A stretch of 40,699 bases of DNA from an uncultured Eubacterium sp. (GTDB lineage: Bacteria; Bacillota; Clostridia; Lachnospirales; Lachnospiraceae), in assembly GCF_937958975.1 (NCBI RefSeq), contig NZ_CALGRE010000058.1, forward strand, positions 1-40,699, in the 5' to 3' direction. Position numbers and translations under genes: made by a program. The notes beneath the pieces were generated by a model. That model was not told the origin of the DNA, did not search any database, and worked only from the letters and a program-made list of their open reading frames with translations. Of this stretch, positions 1-8,958 are shown piece by piece (positions within the stretch are counted from its first letter, which is position 1; each line of letters starts with the position of its first letter).

Positions 1-469
1 ATACTACATATGTGTTATCATATGGACCTTCCTTGGTATAACATTCTATATCGCTATAACCTGCTACATGTGTTCTCTGTTTCACGCTATTGATATCGTA
101 CATATTCCCTACATACTGTGCTAATACCTGAGAACGCTTCTGTTCATCTTCAATTAGAAATGCATTCATATAGTTTTTTATTACATCTGATATCTCAGGA
201 TATTTTTCATCTTCCAGCGGATTGTCTAACGTCTGTTTTTCAGAATTTTTTGAAGAATCTCCGGTAAAATGAATTATCAGAAATATAACTCCAGCCACTA
301 ATACTACAGCCAATAAAACTGCAATGATGATATCTATTCTCAATTTTGATTTCTTTTTTTCTTTTTTGTCCCTTTGTGCCGCCCTTGTCTGCTTATGTTC
401 CTCTTCAACCTCTTTTAATAAATCTTCCAGCTCTGAACTGATTCGATTTTTTTTGTTTTCAGTGCTCAC
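1..469 (-). CDS. Single-pass membrane protein, C-terminus outside window
   Basis: Partial gene: 156 codons are readable before the window edge at base 1. The start is a GTG at 467-469, preceded by an AAAGGAG-type ribosome binding site about 10 bases upstream; the protein begins MSTENKKNRISSELEDLL. Residues 1-45 are highly charged (K/E/R rich) with coiled-coil character and should be cytoplasmic. A hydrophobic segment follows (about residues 46-65, IDIIIAVLLAVVLVAGVIF), then an extracytoplasmic region containing DVIKNYMNAFLIEDEQKRSQ. That arrangement resembles membrane-anchored proteins with an NTF2/SnoaL-like external domain, but the domain is cut off, so this is only a guess. The gene lies downstream of tRNA-Arg on the same strand and has its own promoter candidate at 512-540. 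No function assigned. Confidence 0.8.
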   Translation of the reverse strand, partial: MSTENKKNRISSELEDLLKEVEEEHKQTRAAQRDKKEKKKSKLRIDIIIAVLLAVVLVAGVIFLIIHFTGDSSKNSEKQTLDNPLEDEKYPEISDVIKNYMNAFLIEDEQKRSQVLAQYVGNMYDINSVKQRTHVAGYSDIECYTKEGPYDNTYVV

Positions 470-511
470 AATAGATACACTCCTTTATCTTTAAATTACA
501 TATTCAAACAT

Positions 512-540
512 ATAGTAACAAAAAAACAGTAAAAATACAA
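512..540 (-). promoter_or_regulatory. Sigma-A-type promoter for the partial membrane protein gene
   Basis: On the minus strand TTGTAT (535-540), a 17-base spacer and TACTAT (512-517) lie about 40 bases before the GTG start. Pattern match only. Confidence 0.4.
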
Positions 541-559
541 TTATTGTGTAATGTTATAA

Positions 560-631
560 TGCATCCGGCGGGAATCGAACCCACAGCTCTGCCTCCGGAG
601 GGCGGCGTTTTATCCATTAAACTACGGATGC
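560..631 (-). tRNA. tRNA-Arg (anticodon CCG)
   Basis: On the minus strand the cloverleaf reads acceptor GCATCCG/CGGATGC (7 bp), D stem GTTT/AAAC, anticodon loop CTCCGGA with anticodon CCG (decodes CGG), a 4-base variable loop AGCT, and T arm GTGGG-TTCGATT-CCCGC, with discriminator base A. CCA is not encoded (TTA follows). The anticodon stem CCGCC/GGCAG contains one C28-A42 mismatch. It decodes a codon that is rare in AT-rich genomes. Confidence 0.93.
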
Positions 632-651
632 AATTTTTAACATTCCAATAT

Positions 652-680
652 ATTTTACATTAGAAAACTATATTAAGCAA
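652..680 (-). promoter_or_regulatory. Promoter of tRNA-Arg
   Basis: Minus-strand TTGCTT (675-680), 17-base spacer, TAAAAT (652-657), about 20 bases before the tRNA 5' end. The position is right for a tRNA promoter; pattern match only. Confidence 0.5.
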
Positions 681-742
681 CTAAAATCTTAAGGAAACTA
701 TAATTTTAATTTTATATTGATATTTATTCAGAAGATAGTTAT

Positions 743-1753
743 TTAATATTCAATCTCATTAATATCTTTCCTGTAAATATAAACATGGTTCGATAATACA
801 TCAACAGGTTCGAGCTGTGTCTTGTTTACCTCATGTATCATCCGGTCTATATCCCCCTTATTCCAACTCACTCCGGGAATTAAAATAACCTCATGAACAG
901 AGCTTGGAATAATATATATATCCTCTCCTTTCTTTTCAGCAAATTCACGAATTGCTCCCGGATATGTTATACATACAGCGCCATTCGTTTTTAGAGTATT
1001 TGTCATGACATACATATCCATATTCTCATTCAATTTTAACTTTTCTACTTCCTCTCGTATCATATCGCGGACCTCATGATAAGTATATTGACCATATTTT
1101 GTTTCTTCACTCACAATCTCTCCATCTTCACTCTGATTCATATTAACATCAGCTAACATGTCTTCTATCAGCATTTCCGAAACAATATCTTCCATACGCT
1201 TAATGACCGGTGGATATTTTTCCCATGTATTTTGAAATGCAATATCCCTTATCTCATGAAAACTCTTATTCCACTGTTCAATATGACTGTTATAAATCAA
1301 GGCTGTGGCCTGTCCTTCCTCGTGACAGGCTACCATAATATAAAATATAATTGCTAAATCTAAAAATTTTATATGAGGAACACTTTTTAACATCGTTTTA
1401 TTCATCTCATAATTCACTAATCTATAATATATCTGTTCTTTTATTTTATCAAAATCGGATAAATCTTTTATACTTATGTTCGTCTTCAAAGTATCGAGAC
1501 CAAGTAAATACACATCAAAAATTTCATTACATATATCTGCTATATCCTTTCCATGTTTATGCTCATTATAATACTCTCTCAAATATATCGTGGGTGTAGC
1601 CTTATCGCATTTTCTCATAATACTCACTGCACGCATTCTAACATTATTATTTTTCGTTACATTTCTAATAACCACTATCCCTTCATCTAATTTTTCCTGT
1701 ACCAGTTTTTCAAGCCCTCTTTTTACTTCCTTTGTAAACTTTTCATAATTCAT
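743..1753 (-). CDS. DUF5688-like protein of unknown function
   Basis: 336-residue soluble protein; no signal peptide or membrane segment is evident. The ATG at 1751-1753 follows AGGGGGATACACC, a purine-rich ribosome binding site about 8 bases upstream. The overall pattern (N-terminal MNYEKFTKEVKRGLEKL, a mid-region long helix, and a C-terminal block with GAIREFAEKKGEDIYIIPSS and HEVILIP) resembles the DUF5688 family, which I know mainly from Lachnospiraceae, usually in several copies per genome. The family has no established biochemical role that I know of. The gene stands alone between the ABC transporter (same strand, upstream) and tRNA-Arg. I see no catalytic motif. The family assignment rests on recall of the general pattern. 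Confidence 0.75.
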   Translation of the reverse strand: MNYEKFTKEVKRGLEKLVQEKLDEGIVVIRNVTKNNNVRMRAVSIMRKCDKATPTIYLREYYNEHKHGKDIADICNEIFDVYLLGLDTLKTNISIKDLSDFDKIKEQIYYRLVNYEMNKTMLKSVPHIKFLDLAIIFYIMVACHEEGQATALIYNSHIEQWNKSFHEIRDIAFQNTWEKYPPVIKRMEDIVSEMLIEDMLADVNMNQSEDGEIVSEETKYGQYTYHEVRDMIREEVEKLKLNENMDMYVMTNTLKTNGAVCITYPGAIREFAEKKGEDIYIIPSSVHEVILIPGVSWNKGDIDRMIHEVNKTQLEPVDVLSNHVYIYRKDINEIEY

Positions 1754-1847
1754 GGTGTATCCCCCTGTATTTGAATTATATTCAGTTACATAAAGTTTAT
1801 ATTCGATATGTTTTTAATTATATAACGTCTCTTATTTTTTTTCAACC

Positions 1848-1878
1848 AAAAAGTGGTGTCAGCATTTGCCAACACCAC
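1848..1878 (-). terminator. Rho-independent terminator of the ABC transporter gene
   Basis: Minus-strand stem GTGGTGTTGGC/GCTGACACCAC (11 bp, two G-T pairs; 1868-1878 with 1853-1863), loop AAAT, followed by TTTTT (1848-1852). It begins 8 bases after the stop codon of the ABC gene. Confidence 0.85.
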
Positions 1879-1886
1879 ACTGTTTT

Positions 1887-4577
1887 TTATTTATTTCTAA
1901 TTGCTTCTATCGGTTTTTTCGATGCAATCTTATAAACCGGTATAAAACTTGCAACTGCTGCAACACCGATACTTATTACTAACAGTAATAATATCTGTCT
2001 CGGACCGAAATTCAAAATCGTTATCAAAATTCCAGCCTCTTTTCTTATTACACTATTAATCAATGCTGTAACCATTCCCGTTGAAATCATTGCGAGTACA
2101 AAATTAATCATGGCAATAATAAAACTTTCCGAGAAGAAAATTTTAAATACATCACTGCTTCTGGCACCAATTGCCCTTAGGATTCCTATTTCCTGCTTCT
2201 TATAAGAAATACTTGTAGCAATAAAATTAGACAACATAATTGCTGCAAATAGCGCAAATCCTAACCCTACATATAGAAATACTTTTGCCAGAACCTTAAG
2301 CACTTCATCCACAGTATCTAATTCAAATGTAACAGAATTTTGCATTTGATATTTTACATTATCCTTTTTTGTGTAACAATATCTTACAAGCTTCTCAATA
2401 TCCTCTTTTTTATCCGGCATAGAAGATACTGCAAAATTATAACTTCCACGTTTTTCAGCCCAACCCTGATGATACAGACTATCCGGTATTACATAAGGAC
2501 TATGCTCCTCATTCGCCTTTATAACACCTACAATTTTCCAATTATTCTCAACCTTACTCTCCTCATTATACATTCCATATTCGAAATTAAAAGATGGGTC
2601 ATTTTTCAAATACTCTAATAATTTCTTGCTGTCCACCTGACTATCACTGTTGTATATCTGACAGTCAGGAACAATAATCTCATTATCCGCTAATTTTTTC
2701 TTTTCTCCATTTACCCATGTGATTTTCGATGCATCGACATCAGACAGTTTTGTGATGGAATCTGCATAAAAATTATAAGAATTATTGCTTAAATCCATAT
2801 AAAATCCGTCGATGGAAACTGATTTATCATTACTGTGCAACATCTTTTCCACATGACCTTCCCCGGTCATAGCAATGGTAGCTAAACTATATCTCTGTAT
2901 TCCATCTAACTCTCTGCTCAAGGCAAACATCGCAAGCGTCTGAGCATTCGTTTTTCCCTTTGTACTTTCCCCAATACTTTTATATCTGTTAAAATCTACT
3001 TTTGTATCTATAATACCTGTCACAATATATTTATTTCCCTGTATTTCCAGGCTTTTACCTATCATATCTTTATAGTTACCGATTTTAACCAGATTTTTTC
3101 CATCCATATAACCCATTTTTTCATAGGTTTTATAGATATATTCACTGATAGCAATTTCATTTTTGCTGCCATCCGGCAATGCTCCCTCCAACAATTTATA
3201 ACCGAAATCGTCCAGACTTTGTTTCGTGATATCCGAAAATCCCTGAAATTTTGTTGCATAAGCACAATATGACTCGTTTTCCGATAAGCTCTCAAGCAAC
3301 GATTTACTTTCGTCCAGATTGCTCAATGCACTGCCCTCTTCATCCGGTACATACACTCCCTTAAATTGTCTTCCCGTATCCTTGCTTATTTTTTCTAAAT
3401 CCTTATCTGTCAGTTTATGGCTCCATTCATCCCACCATCCAAATCCGTCCTCATCTACATAAACGGATTTAGAAACGGAAGCATACTGTATTTTAGAATC
3501 TGAGATAGAATTTGTACATGTCTTTATGTGATTATAATTTCCAAAAGTATCTGCTAAGGCAAACATCGCAAATGCTGCAAATGATAAAGCAATGGTTACC
3601 ACCAGCCTAAACTTCTTATGTTTCAATCCGCTTGCACCGATTTTAAAGGAGTTTTTCATTGGAAGCTTTGACTTAATCAACTTAAATTCTCCATCTACAT
3701 AATCGATATCCTGCTGATTCGTTTCCTTAAATCTTCCACTGCCCTTCTTAGCTGCTCTTATTTTTCCTTTGATACCTTTTGACACACTATCCATATACTC
3801 GTTAATGGCAATTCTGTCATCTTCTGTAAGATGATATCCCTCTGATATGATAAATCCATCTTCCTCAAATTGTATTCCTGCATCAAAATCTGAATCATCC
3901 TCCGATACTCTTTCAACATCTGAAATCACATTACCATCTGCAAGCTCTATAATTCTGTCACCATATATTTCGGCAAATTCCCTGTCATGAGAGACCACAA
4001 TCACAAGCTTCTCTTTTGATAATTTCTTCAATGTATCAAATACCTGTTTTCCCGTATTCGAATCGAGAGCCCCTGTCGGTTCATCCGCCATAATAATCTG
4101 TGGCTTCTTTACCAAAGCTCTGGCGATAGCAACTCTTTGTTTCTGACCACCGGATAACTCATTTGGTTTTCTATCTCCGAAACCATCTAAATCCACTTCT
4201 CTTAATATTTTACTGATTTCCTCATCCGATGCTTTGCGCCCCTGTAATTCAATTGCAAGAGCAATATTGGCGCCAACACTAAATTCTTCCAATACATTGT
4301 ATTCCTGAAAAATAAATCCTACATATGTATTTCTGTAAGAATCAAAATGACTTTGTTTAAAATCTTTAGATGAAACACCTTTTATAATAATCTCTCCATC
4401 ATCATATTTGTCTAAGCCACCTAAGAGATTTAAAAGCGTTGATTTTCCACTTCCTGACTTTCCCAAAAGGAATATCATTCCTTTTTCCGGAAACTTTAGG
4501 GATATACCTTTTAAGGCTTCCACTGTAACGCCTTTTTTTGTTTTATAACTCTTTCTTAAACTTCTTGTCTCTAACAT
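1887..4577 (-). CDS. ABC transporter, ATPase fused to FtsX-like permease
   Basis: 896 residues. The N-terminal ATPase (about 1-225) has Walker A GKSGSGKST (39-47), a Q-loop near Q91, signature LSGGQ (141-145), Walker B IIMADEPTG (161-169) and the H-loop in VVSHDREF. A charged linker follows, then one membrane segment near 325-345 (LVVTIALSFAAFAMFAL), a large extracytoplasmic region of about 380 residues, and three C-terminal membrane segments of the FtsX type containing EIGILRAIGARSSDVFKIFF. This is the MacB/BceAB-type mechanotransmission architecture, with both halves in one chain. Such transporters export or detoxify peptides, antibiotics or lipoproteins; the substrate cannot be read here. 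No two-component system or separate membrane-fusion protein adjoins it. The promoter region carries a strong inverted repeat (4617-4643), suggesting repression by a regulator encoded elsewhere. Confidence 0.93.
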   Translation of the reverse strand: MLETRSLRKSYKTKKGVTVEALKGISLKFPEKGMIFLLGKSGSGKSTLLNLLGGLDKYDDGEIIIKGVSSKDFKQSHFDSYRNTYVGFIFQEYNVLEEFSVGANIALAIELQGRKASDEEISKILREVDLDGFGDRKPNELSGGQKQRVAIARALVKKPQIIMADEPTGALDSNTGKQVFDTLKKLSKEKLVIVVSHDREFAEIYGDRIIELADGNVISDVERVSEDDSDFDAGIQFEEDGFIISEGYHLTEDDRIAINEYMDSVSKGIKGKIRAAKKGSGRFKETNQQDIDYVDGEFKLIKSKLPMKNSFKIGASGLKHKKFRLVVTIALSFAAFAMFALADTFGNYNHIKTCTNSISDSKIQYASVSKSVYVDEDGFGWWDEWSHKLTDKDLEKISKDTGRQFKGVYVPDEEGSALSNLDESKSLLESLSENESYCAYATKFQGFSDITKQSLDDFGYKLLEGALPDGSKNEIAISEYIYKTYEKMGYMDGKNLVKIGNYKDMIGKSLEIQGNKYIVTGIIDTKVDFNRYKSIGESTKGKTNAQTLAMFALSRELDGIQRYSLATIAMTGEGHVEKMLHSNDKSVSIDGFYMDLSNNSYNFYADSITKLSDVDASKITWVNGEKKKLADNEIIVPDCQIYNSDSQVDSKKLLEYLKNDPSFNFEYGMYNEESKVENNWKIVGVIKANEEHSPYVIPDSLYHQGWAEKRGSYNFAVSSMPDKKEDIEKLVRYCYTKKDNVKYQMQNSVTFELDTVDEVLKVLAKVFLYVGLGFALFAAIMLSNFIATSISYKKQEIGILRAIGARSSDVFKIFFSESFIIAMINFVLAMISTGMVTALINSVIRKEAGILITILNFGPRQILLLLVISIGVAAVASFIPVYKIASKKPIEAIRNK

Positions 4578-4616
4578 TTTCCTATACCACTCTTTCGATT
4601 GTATTATTCGCGAATT

Positions 4617-4643
4617 AATTGTACTATCTCAATTAGTACAATT
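4617..4643. repeat. Perfect 10-bp inverted repeat, probable operator
   Basis: AATTGTACTA (4617-4626), a 7-base centre and TAGTACAATT (4634-4643). It lies directly downstream of the -10 box of the ABC gene promoter, overlapping the expected transcription start, where a repressor would block initiation. A further GTACAAT half-site lies in the promoter spacer (4661-4667). The TAGTAC-type dyad recalls operators of GntR/YtrA-family repressors that control ABC exporters, but no such regulator is in the window. Confidence 0.7.
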
Positions 4644-4645
4644 GT

Positions 4646-4674
4646 ATTATAGTTAGACTGGTACAATATGTCAA
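4646..4674 (-). promoter_or_regulatory. Near-consensus sigma-A promoter of the ABC transporter gene
   Basis: Minus-strand TTGACA (4669-4674), exactly 17 bases, then TATAAT (4646-4651), both perfect consensus hexamers. The start codon is at 4577. A promoter this strong next to an inverted repeat fits a gene that is normally repressed. Confidence 0.8.
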
Positions 4675-4727
4675 GCAATTTTTTTATTACCAAAAAATAA
4701 TCACCGAAAGCGGTATCACAATCACAG

Positions 4728-4766
4728 AAAAACCTGCTTGCTGAAAAATACGCAAACAGGTTTTTT
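4728..4766. terminator. Terminator after the GH18/lyase gene, T-rich on both sides
   Basis: Arms AACCTGCTTGC (4731-4741) and GCAAACAGGTT (4752-4762) pair with one C-A mismatch around a 10-base loop. An A tract on one side and a T tract on the other let it work on the minus strand, after the stop at 4770; it could also act on plus-strand transcripts. Confidence 0.8.
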
Positions 4767-4769
4767 ATT

Positions 4770-7700
4770 TTACTGTGTTTTTACGATTGTTGTTCCCCAA
4801 TCATAGTCTACCTCTTTATAAGAAGGCTGAACTTTTGAAAGAATATTTTGATATAAGTAATCATGCGAATCTTTATTCGTCATTTTTCTGTTCTGATAAA
4901 GCACATCTGCTACATCATAGATTGTTGTAGCGTTTATGGCAGTATAGCTCACACTTCCATCTTTCATCTTTGCATACGCCCTGACCATCATCTTTTCACC
5001 ATAAAAATCTGCCGGTACATTACCAAATGTCATTGTCATGGCATAACTTGAGGCATCCGGATTGTCACCAAAGGTAAAATTATCCAACCGCCCGATTTCT
5101 ATAGTACCTTTATGATTTGTGACATATTTACTCTGACTGTCTATGGTCATCTCATTCTCTGTCGCATATTTTCCAAGACCATATACGAGTCCAACCTCTG
5201 AAACTTCATCATTCGGGTCATATACTGAATAGACAGTTCTAAATCCGCCAAGCGTTGTACTAATCTGATGACCATTCATTTCAATATACATTTCTTTTGA
5301 GACAGACGGTTCCGTCGTAGTTTCTTCATGTTTTGTAACTGTAAAATCTGCGACATTGACTGCTCCCGCCTCTGCTGTAAGCGAAATCTTATATTCTCCC
5401 CTTGCCGGGAAAGCTATTTCTGCTGTATGTTCAACAAAATTTTCCCAACCACTGCTTTCCTGCACCGGTATCGTCGCTGTTGTCTGATTGTTCAGCTTTA
5501 TAAGCATATTTTTTGCATTCCACTGTGCATCACCTGCTGCAAGTTTCAACTTGAATGTATAAGTTCCTTTTTCCTGAACTCTTATATAATAATCAAGTGT
5601 TGAACCGTCCTTTAGGTTTCCGGCATATTTTGTTCCCCCTGTGTTCATTGTAATGTTGCTGCTCTTTGATACATAAGCATCTACGGCAACCGTTCCCGGA
5701 ACATCTGTAATTGTCGGGTCTTTTACCCCTGTTCCGGTAGATACTGTATCTTTAATTACTTTCAACAGGGAATTGCTTCCAAAAGAATCCTGTCCTAATT
5801 CCCATATCATGATACCGCCATAGGACTTACTGAGTTCTGCCTTTTCTTTAATAGTATTCTCACCGTTATAATACACAGTCTTTCCGTTCACCGTCGCTGT
5901 ATCAGACCATCTGTTATTTACATTCGCACTTAAAATCTCTGCATAAGTAAATGCATCACTGTATCCCCCTGGTCCATATCCATAAAACGGTACACCAATG
6001 ACTAAGCGGTCATCACCAATTCCCTTGCTCCTGTAATGAGAAAGCTGATTATTTACAAAATTCATGGATGCAACCGGACCGTTTCCCGCATTTTCATCAT
6101 AGGTCATCAGATTAATAAAATCAAAATAATTATATGTACTATTCTGAATAGAACCTGTAAACCATGAAGACACTGCCATAGTCAGAAGTTTATTCTGCGC
6201 CTTTAATCTTCCTGATAACTCACTGATAAACGAATCAAAATTACTCCATGTATTTGCATCAGAAACTTCAATATCAATATCTACACCATCCAAATTATTT
6301 TGGGTTACATAATTCATAATCTGATTTACGATACTTGTCCTTTTTGCAGTGGTACCAAATGGATTATCACTGGTGTTAAATCCTCCACCGCCACCAATAG
6401 CAATCAAAGCCTTAACATCATTCTGATGACACTTATTTACAATATTCTGTGTTGTTCCTGCATCAAATCCCGATGTTAATGTGCCATTTGCATAAGTCAT
6501 AAAAGACAATACACAATGCGTTAATGCTGAAAAATCGATACTATTGATTGTTCCTGAACGATAAGACGGTAAATATCCTACAACTCTATTCGCCGAAGTG
6601 GTAATGTTTTCCTGTGGCAGTGTGGCTATTTCCTCAGGCTGTGTAGTCTGCTCTGTCGTAAAATCATCTACCTTTTGTGCTGTAAAATCTGCTACATTAC
6701 ATGAGCCGCCATCTGCTACGATAGATAATTTATGTTGCCCTGCGGAAGTAATGTTAATTGTAACAGTATGGTCTATAAATATTTCCCAATCTGTACTTCC
6801 CTGCACCGGTACTGTTGCTACTGTCCGGTCATCAAGTTTTATCAACATATTTTTTGCATTCCACTGTGTATTACCTGCTGCAAACTTGAAATTTAATTGA
6901 TAACTTCCTGACTCCGCTGCATTAATTGTATAATCCAGATACGAATTACTATTCAAGTTTCCTGCGTAAAGTATATCTCCCGTCTTGTTAAATGTAATTC
7001 CGTCTGACTTTGATGTATATGCTCCTACAGATACTGTTCCCGGAATCTGATTCGTCACTGCCGGCGGTTCTGTACTGCCGCCAAGTCTTTTCGCCAATTG
7101 GTCATAATATAACGACTGCGGAGATAATGTACTGCCGGTCCCGATACCCTCTTTATAATCTTCCGGTGCAGTATTTACGGTTCCATATTGAGAACTCATT
7201 GTTGTCGGTGTTGTCTTAACTGCCGTCGCAGCTCCCTGTGTTCCGATAATATAACCATATCCGTACTGACGGGAATCAATAATATAATTATTTCCTGATT
7301 TATAACGGTTTCCCTTTGTATTCCAGAAAACAGTCTGTGTTGAAGTATATCCGTGTCTGTTTCCGGCAGTTCCTCCATATGGTCTGACATTTGACTCTAC
7401 AAAATCACCGTTTAATTCTTCATTATCAATCAAATTTGACATACTCAAATACATATGGAAATCACTGCCATACTTTGGGTCTGTCGATGTGTAATGATAA
7501 ATTACATTCCCATTTGCATAAGAATACTTAAACGAAAAACTATGTCTTGCACTTGTGGATGAACAGTCTTTAATCAATGTTTCCTGTCCGCATATATTCA
7601 TACCATATCCGTTTCCACCGCCACCTTCATACTGTGGATGGCTAAAATCACAACTGTCTACTGTTAAGTTTCTTGTCTTATTAATGTCAAGACCGTTCGA

Positions 7701-8756
7701 ACTCATATGAACCCGACTAGCGTTTCCCGCCTGATATGTCGCTATGTTTTTTGCAAAACAGTTTATATTCAATGAAAACTTAATTAGAAATGCATTATTT
7801 GTATTATAAGCTCCGGTTCCACTTGTCTTATAATCCTCTTCTCCCCATCCGTTAGAATTACTGTTTGACTTATTTCCAATTGAAAAATCACTTAATCCCA
7901 CATTCGACTGCTTTGGACTTACCTTATAAATTCTGGCATTATCTCTCGTCTTCATATAATATCTTGTAGGGATATCAATTTCGACAGTCTTTGCCGATAT
8001 ATTAACCGATGTAATCTGTCTGTAGAATGTCACACCCATTGTAGATGCATTGACACTTTCTGACCAGAACCCGGACATTCCATGTTCATTAATCCACGCT
8101 GAAGTTCTGTTGCTTCTGATAATGACCCAGTCGCCTTTTTTGAAATTGCTCACATCATTGACATGAATCGTTGTTGTCGGCGCCTCCGGAACATCCTGTG
8201 TTAAGTAATAGGTTTTTCCATCATCCGCACTATCCCATGTCGCACCGTTTGGAGATACATTAATGACCTGACAATATCTCATATTTTCAGCATAACATCG
8301 GATAAAGGTCTTTCCAACTCCGGCTCCCTTAAAGAGAATATTGCTTCCTTTAATTCTGAGAGCTGCTGAATATTCATTAGATGAAGGCTTTACTTTGAAT
8401 GTTCCTTCCGGAAGATAAACAGTGCCTCCGCCTGCTGCCTCAACGGCATTAATTGCGCTCTGAATCGCGCTTGTAGAATCATTGGTACCGGTTGCGTCTG
8501 CGCCGTAATCAACTACATTGGCATACTTACCCGACATCTCTGTGGGCAAATCTTTTTCTCCTTTTTCATAACCGGCATATGAAAAATCATGTAAAAACTG
8601 CCCACTACTATTTGTGTATCCCGACTCCCAATTTTCAGGATATAATGCACTACGCCATGTAGCGGCAGCCTGTGTCTGTGTTCCCGACAAGCCTGATGGT
8701 AATATTGATACTATCATCAAACATGTCAATAGAACTGATAATAACTTCTTAAACAT
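4770..8756 (-). CDS. Secreted modular enzyme: pectate-lyase-like beta-helix + GH18, with two CBM6-like modules
   Basis: 1328 residues from the ATG at 8754-8756. This start is chosen over an in-frame ATG 29 codons upstream because AAGGGGG lies about 8 bases before it and a clean signal peptide follows (MFKKLLSVLLTCLMIVSILP). Domains in order: Pectate_lyase_3-type beta-helix (about 78-560, opening with NVVDYGADATGTNDSTSAIQ); CBM6-like module (about 573-695); GH18 domain (about 723-1005) with the complete DxxDxDxE signature as DGVDIDIE at 823-830 (catalytic acid E830) and substrate-site strands FINLMTYDE and GIMIWELGQ; a second CBM6-like module (about 1021-1142); and a C-terminal domain (about 1156-1328). 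The two CBMs share WNAKNMLIKL and are probably an internal duplication. GH18 enzymes cleave beta-1,4-GlcNAc linkages in chitin, N-glycans or related glycans; the role and substrate of the beta-helix are unknown. No sortase motif, so probably released or held non-covalently. Confidence 0.93.
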   Translation of the reverse strand: MFKKLLSVLLTCLMIVSILPSGLSGTQTQAAATWRSALYPENWESGYTNSSGQFLHDFSYAGYEKGEKDLPTEMSGKYANVVDYGADATGTNDSTSAIQSAINAVEAAGGGTVYLPEGTFKVKPSSNEYSAALRIKGSNILFKGAGVGKTFIRCYAENMRYCQVINVSPNGATWDSADDGKTYYLTQDVPEAPTTTIHVNDVSNFKKGDWVIIRSNRTSAWINEHGMSGFWSESVNASTMGVTFYRQITSVNISAKTVEIDIPTRYYMKTRDNARIYKVSPKQSNVGLSDFSIGNKSNSNSNGWGEEDYKTSGTGAYNTNNAFLIKFSLNINCFAKNIATYQAGNASRVHMSSNGLDINKTRNLTVDSCDFSHPQYEGGGGNGYGMNICGQETLIKDCSSTSARHSFSFKYSYANGNVIYHYTSTDPKYGSDFHMYLSMSNLIDNEELNGDFVESNVRPYGGTAGNRHGYTSTQTVFWNTKGNRYKSGNNYIIDSRQYGYGYIIGTQGAATAVKTTPTTMSSQYGTVNTAPEDYKEGIGTGSTLSPQSLYYDQLAKRLGGSTEPPAVTNQIPGTVSVGAYTSKSDGITFNKTGDILYAGNLNSNSYLDYTINAAESGSYQLNFKFAAGNTQWNAKNMLIKLDDRTVATVPVQGSTDWEIFIDHTVTINITSAGQHKLSIVADGGSCNVADFTAQKVDDFTTEQTTQPEEIATLPQENITTSANRVVGYLPSYRSGTINSIDFSALTHCVLSFMTYANGTLTSGFDAGTTQNIVNKCHQNDVKALIAIGGGGGFNTSDNPFGTTAKRTSIVNQIMNYVTQNNLDGVDIDIEVSDANTWSNFDSFISELSGRLKAQNKLLTMAVSSWFTGSIQNSTYNYFDFINLMTYDENAGNGPVASMNFVNNQLSHYRSKGIGDDRLVIGVPFYGYGPGGYSDAFTYAEILSANVNNRWSDTATVNGKTVYYNGENTIKEKAELSKSYGGIMIWELGQDSFGSNSLLKVIKDTVSTGTGVKDPTITDVPGTVAVDAYVSKSSNITMNTGGTKYAGNLKDGSTLDYYIRVQEKGTYTFKLKLAAGDAQWNAKNMLIKLNNQTTATIPVQESSGWENFVEHTAEIAFPARGEYKISLTAEAGAVNVADFTVTKHEETTTEPSVSKEMYIEMNGHQISTTLGGFRTVYSVYDPNDEVSEVGLVYGLGKYATENEMTIDSQSKYVTNHKGTIEIGRLDNFTFGDNPDASSYAMTMTFGNVPADFYGEKMMVRAYAKMKDGSVSYTAINATTIYDVADVLYQNRKMTNKDSHDYLYQNILSKVQPSYKEVDYDWGTTIVKTQ

Positions 8757-8815
8757 AGAAGACCCCCTTAAAAAATATTGTTTTATATTTTTTAATCCAA
8801 GCCCTTTCAAAGTTA

Positions 8816-8843
8816 ATATTACATTATTTTTCCATATAGTCAA
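8816..8843 (-). promoter_or_regulatory. Promoter of the GH18/lyase gene
   Basis: Minus-strand TTGACT (8838-8843), a 16-base spacer and TAATAT (8816-8821). A leader of about 55 bases follows to the start at 8756. Pattern match, in an AT-rich stretch. Confidence 0.5.
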
Positions 8844-8912
8844 TACAGTTTTTATACAAAAGTGACAAAAAACATTTTTATTTTTTTAATGTTTTATGCA
8901 TATATTACAAAT

Positions 8913-8943
8913 AAAAAAGAGAGAATTTTTTACATCCTCTCTT
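8913..8943 (-). terminator. Terminator of the typA-deoC operon
   Basis: Minus-strand stem AAGAGAG/CTCTCTT (8937-8943 with 8917-8923), a loop of about 13 bases, then a T run (8913-8918). It sits just after the deoC stop codon. Confidence 0.7.
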
Positions 8944-8958
8944 CTAAACATTTTTATG

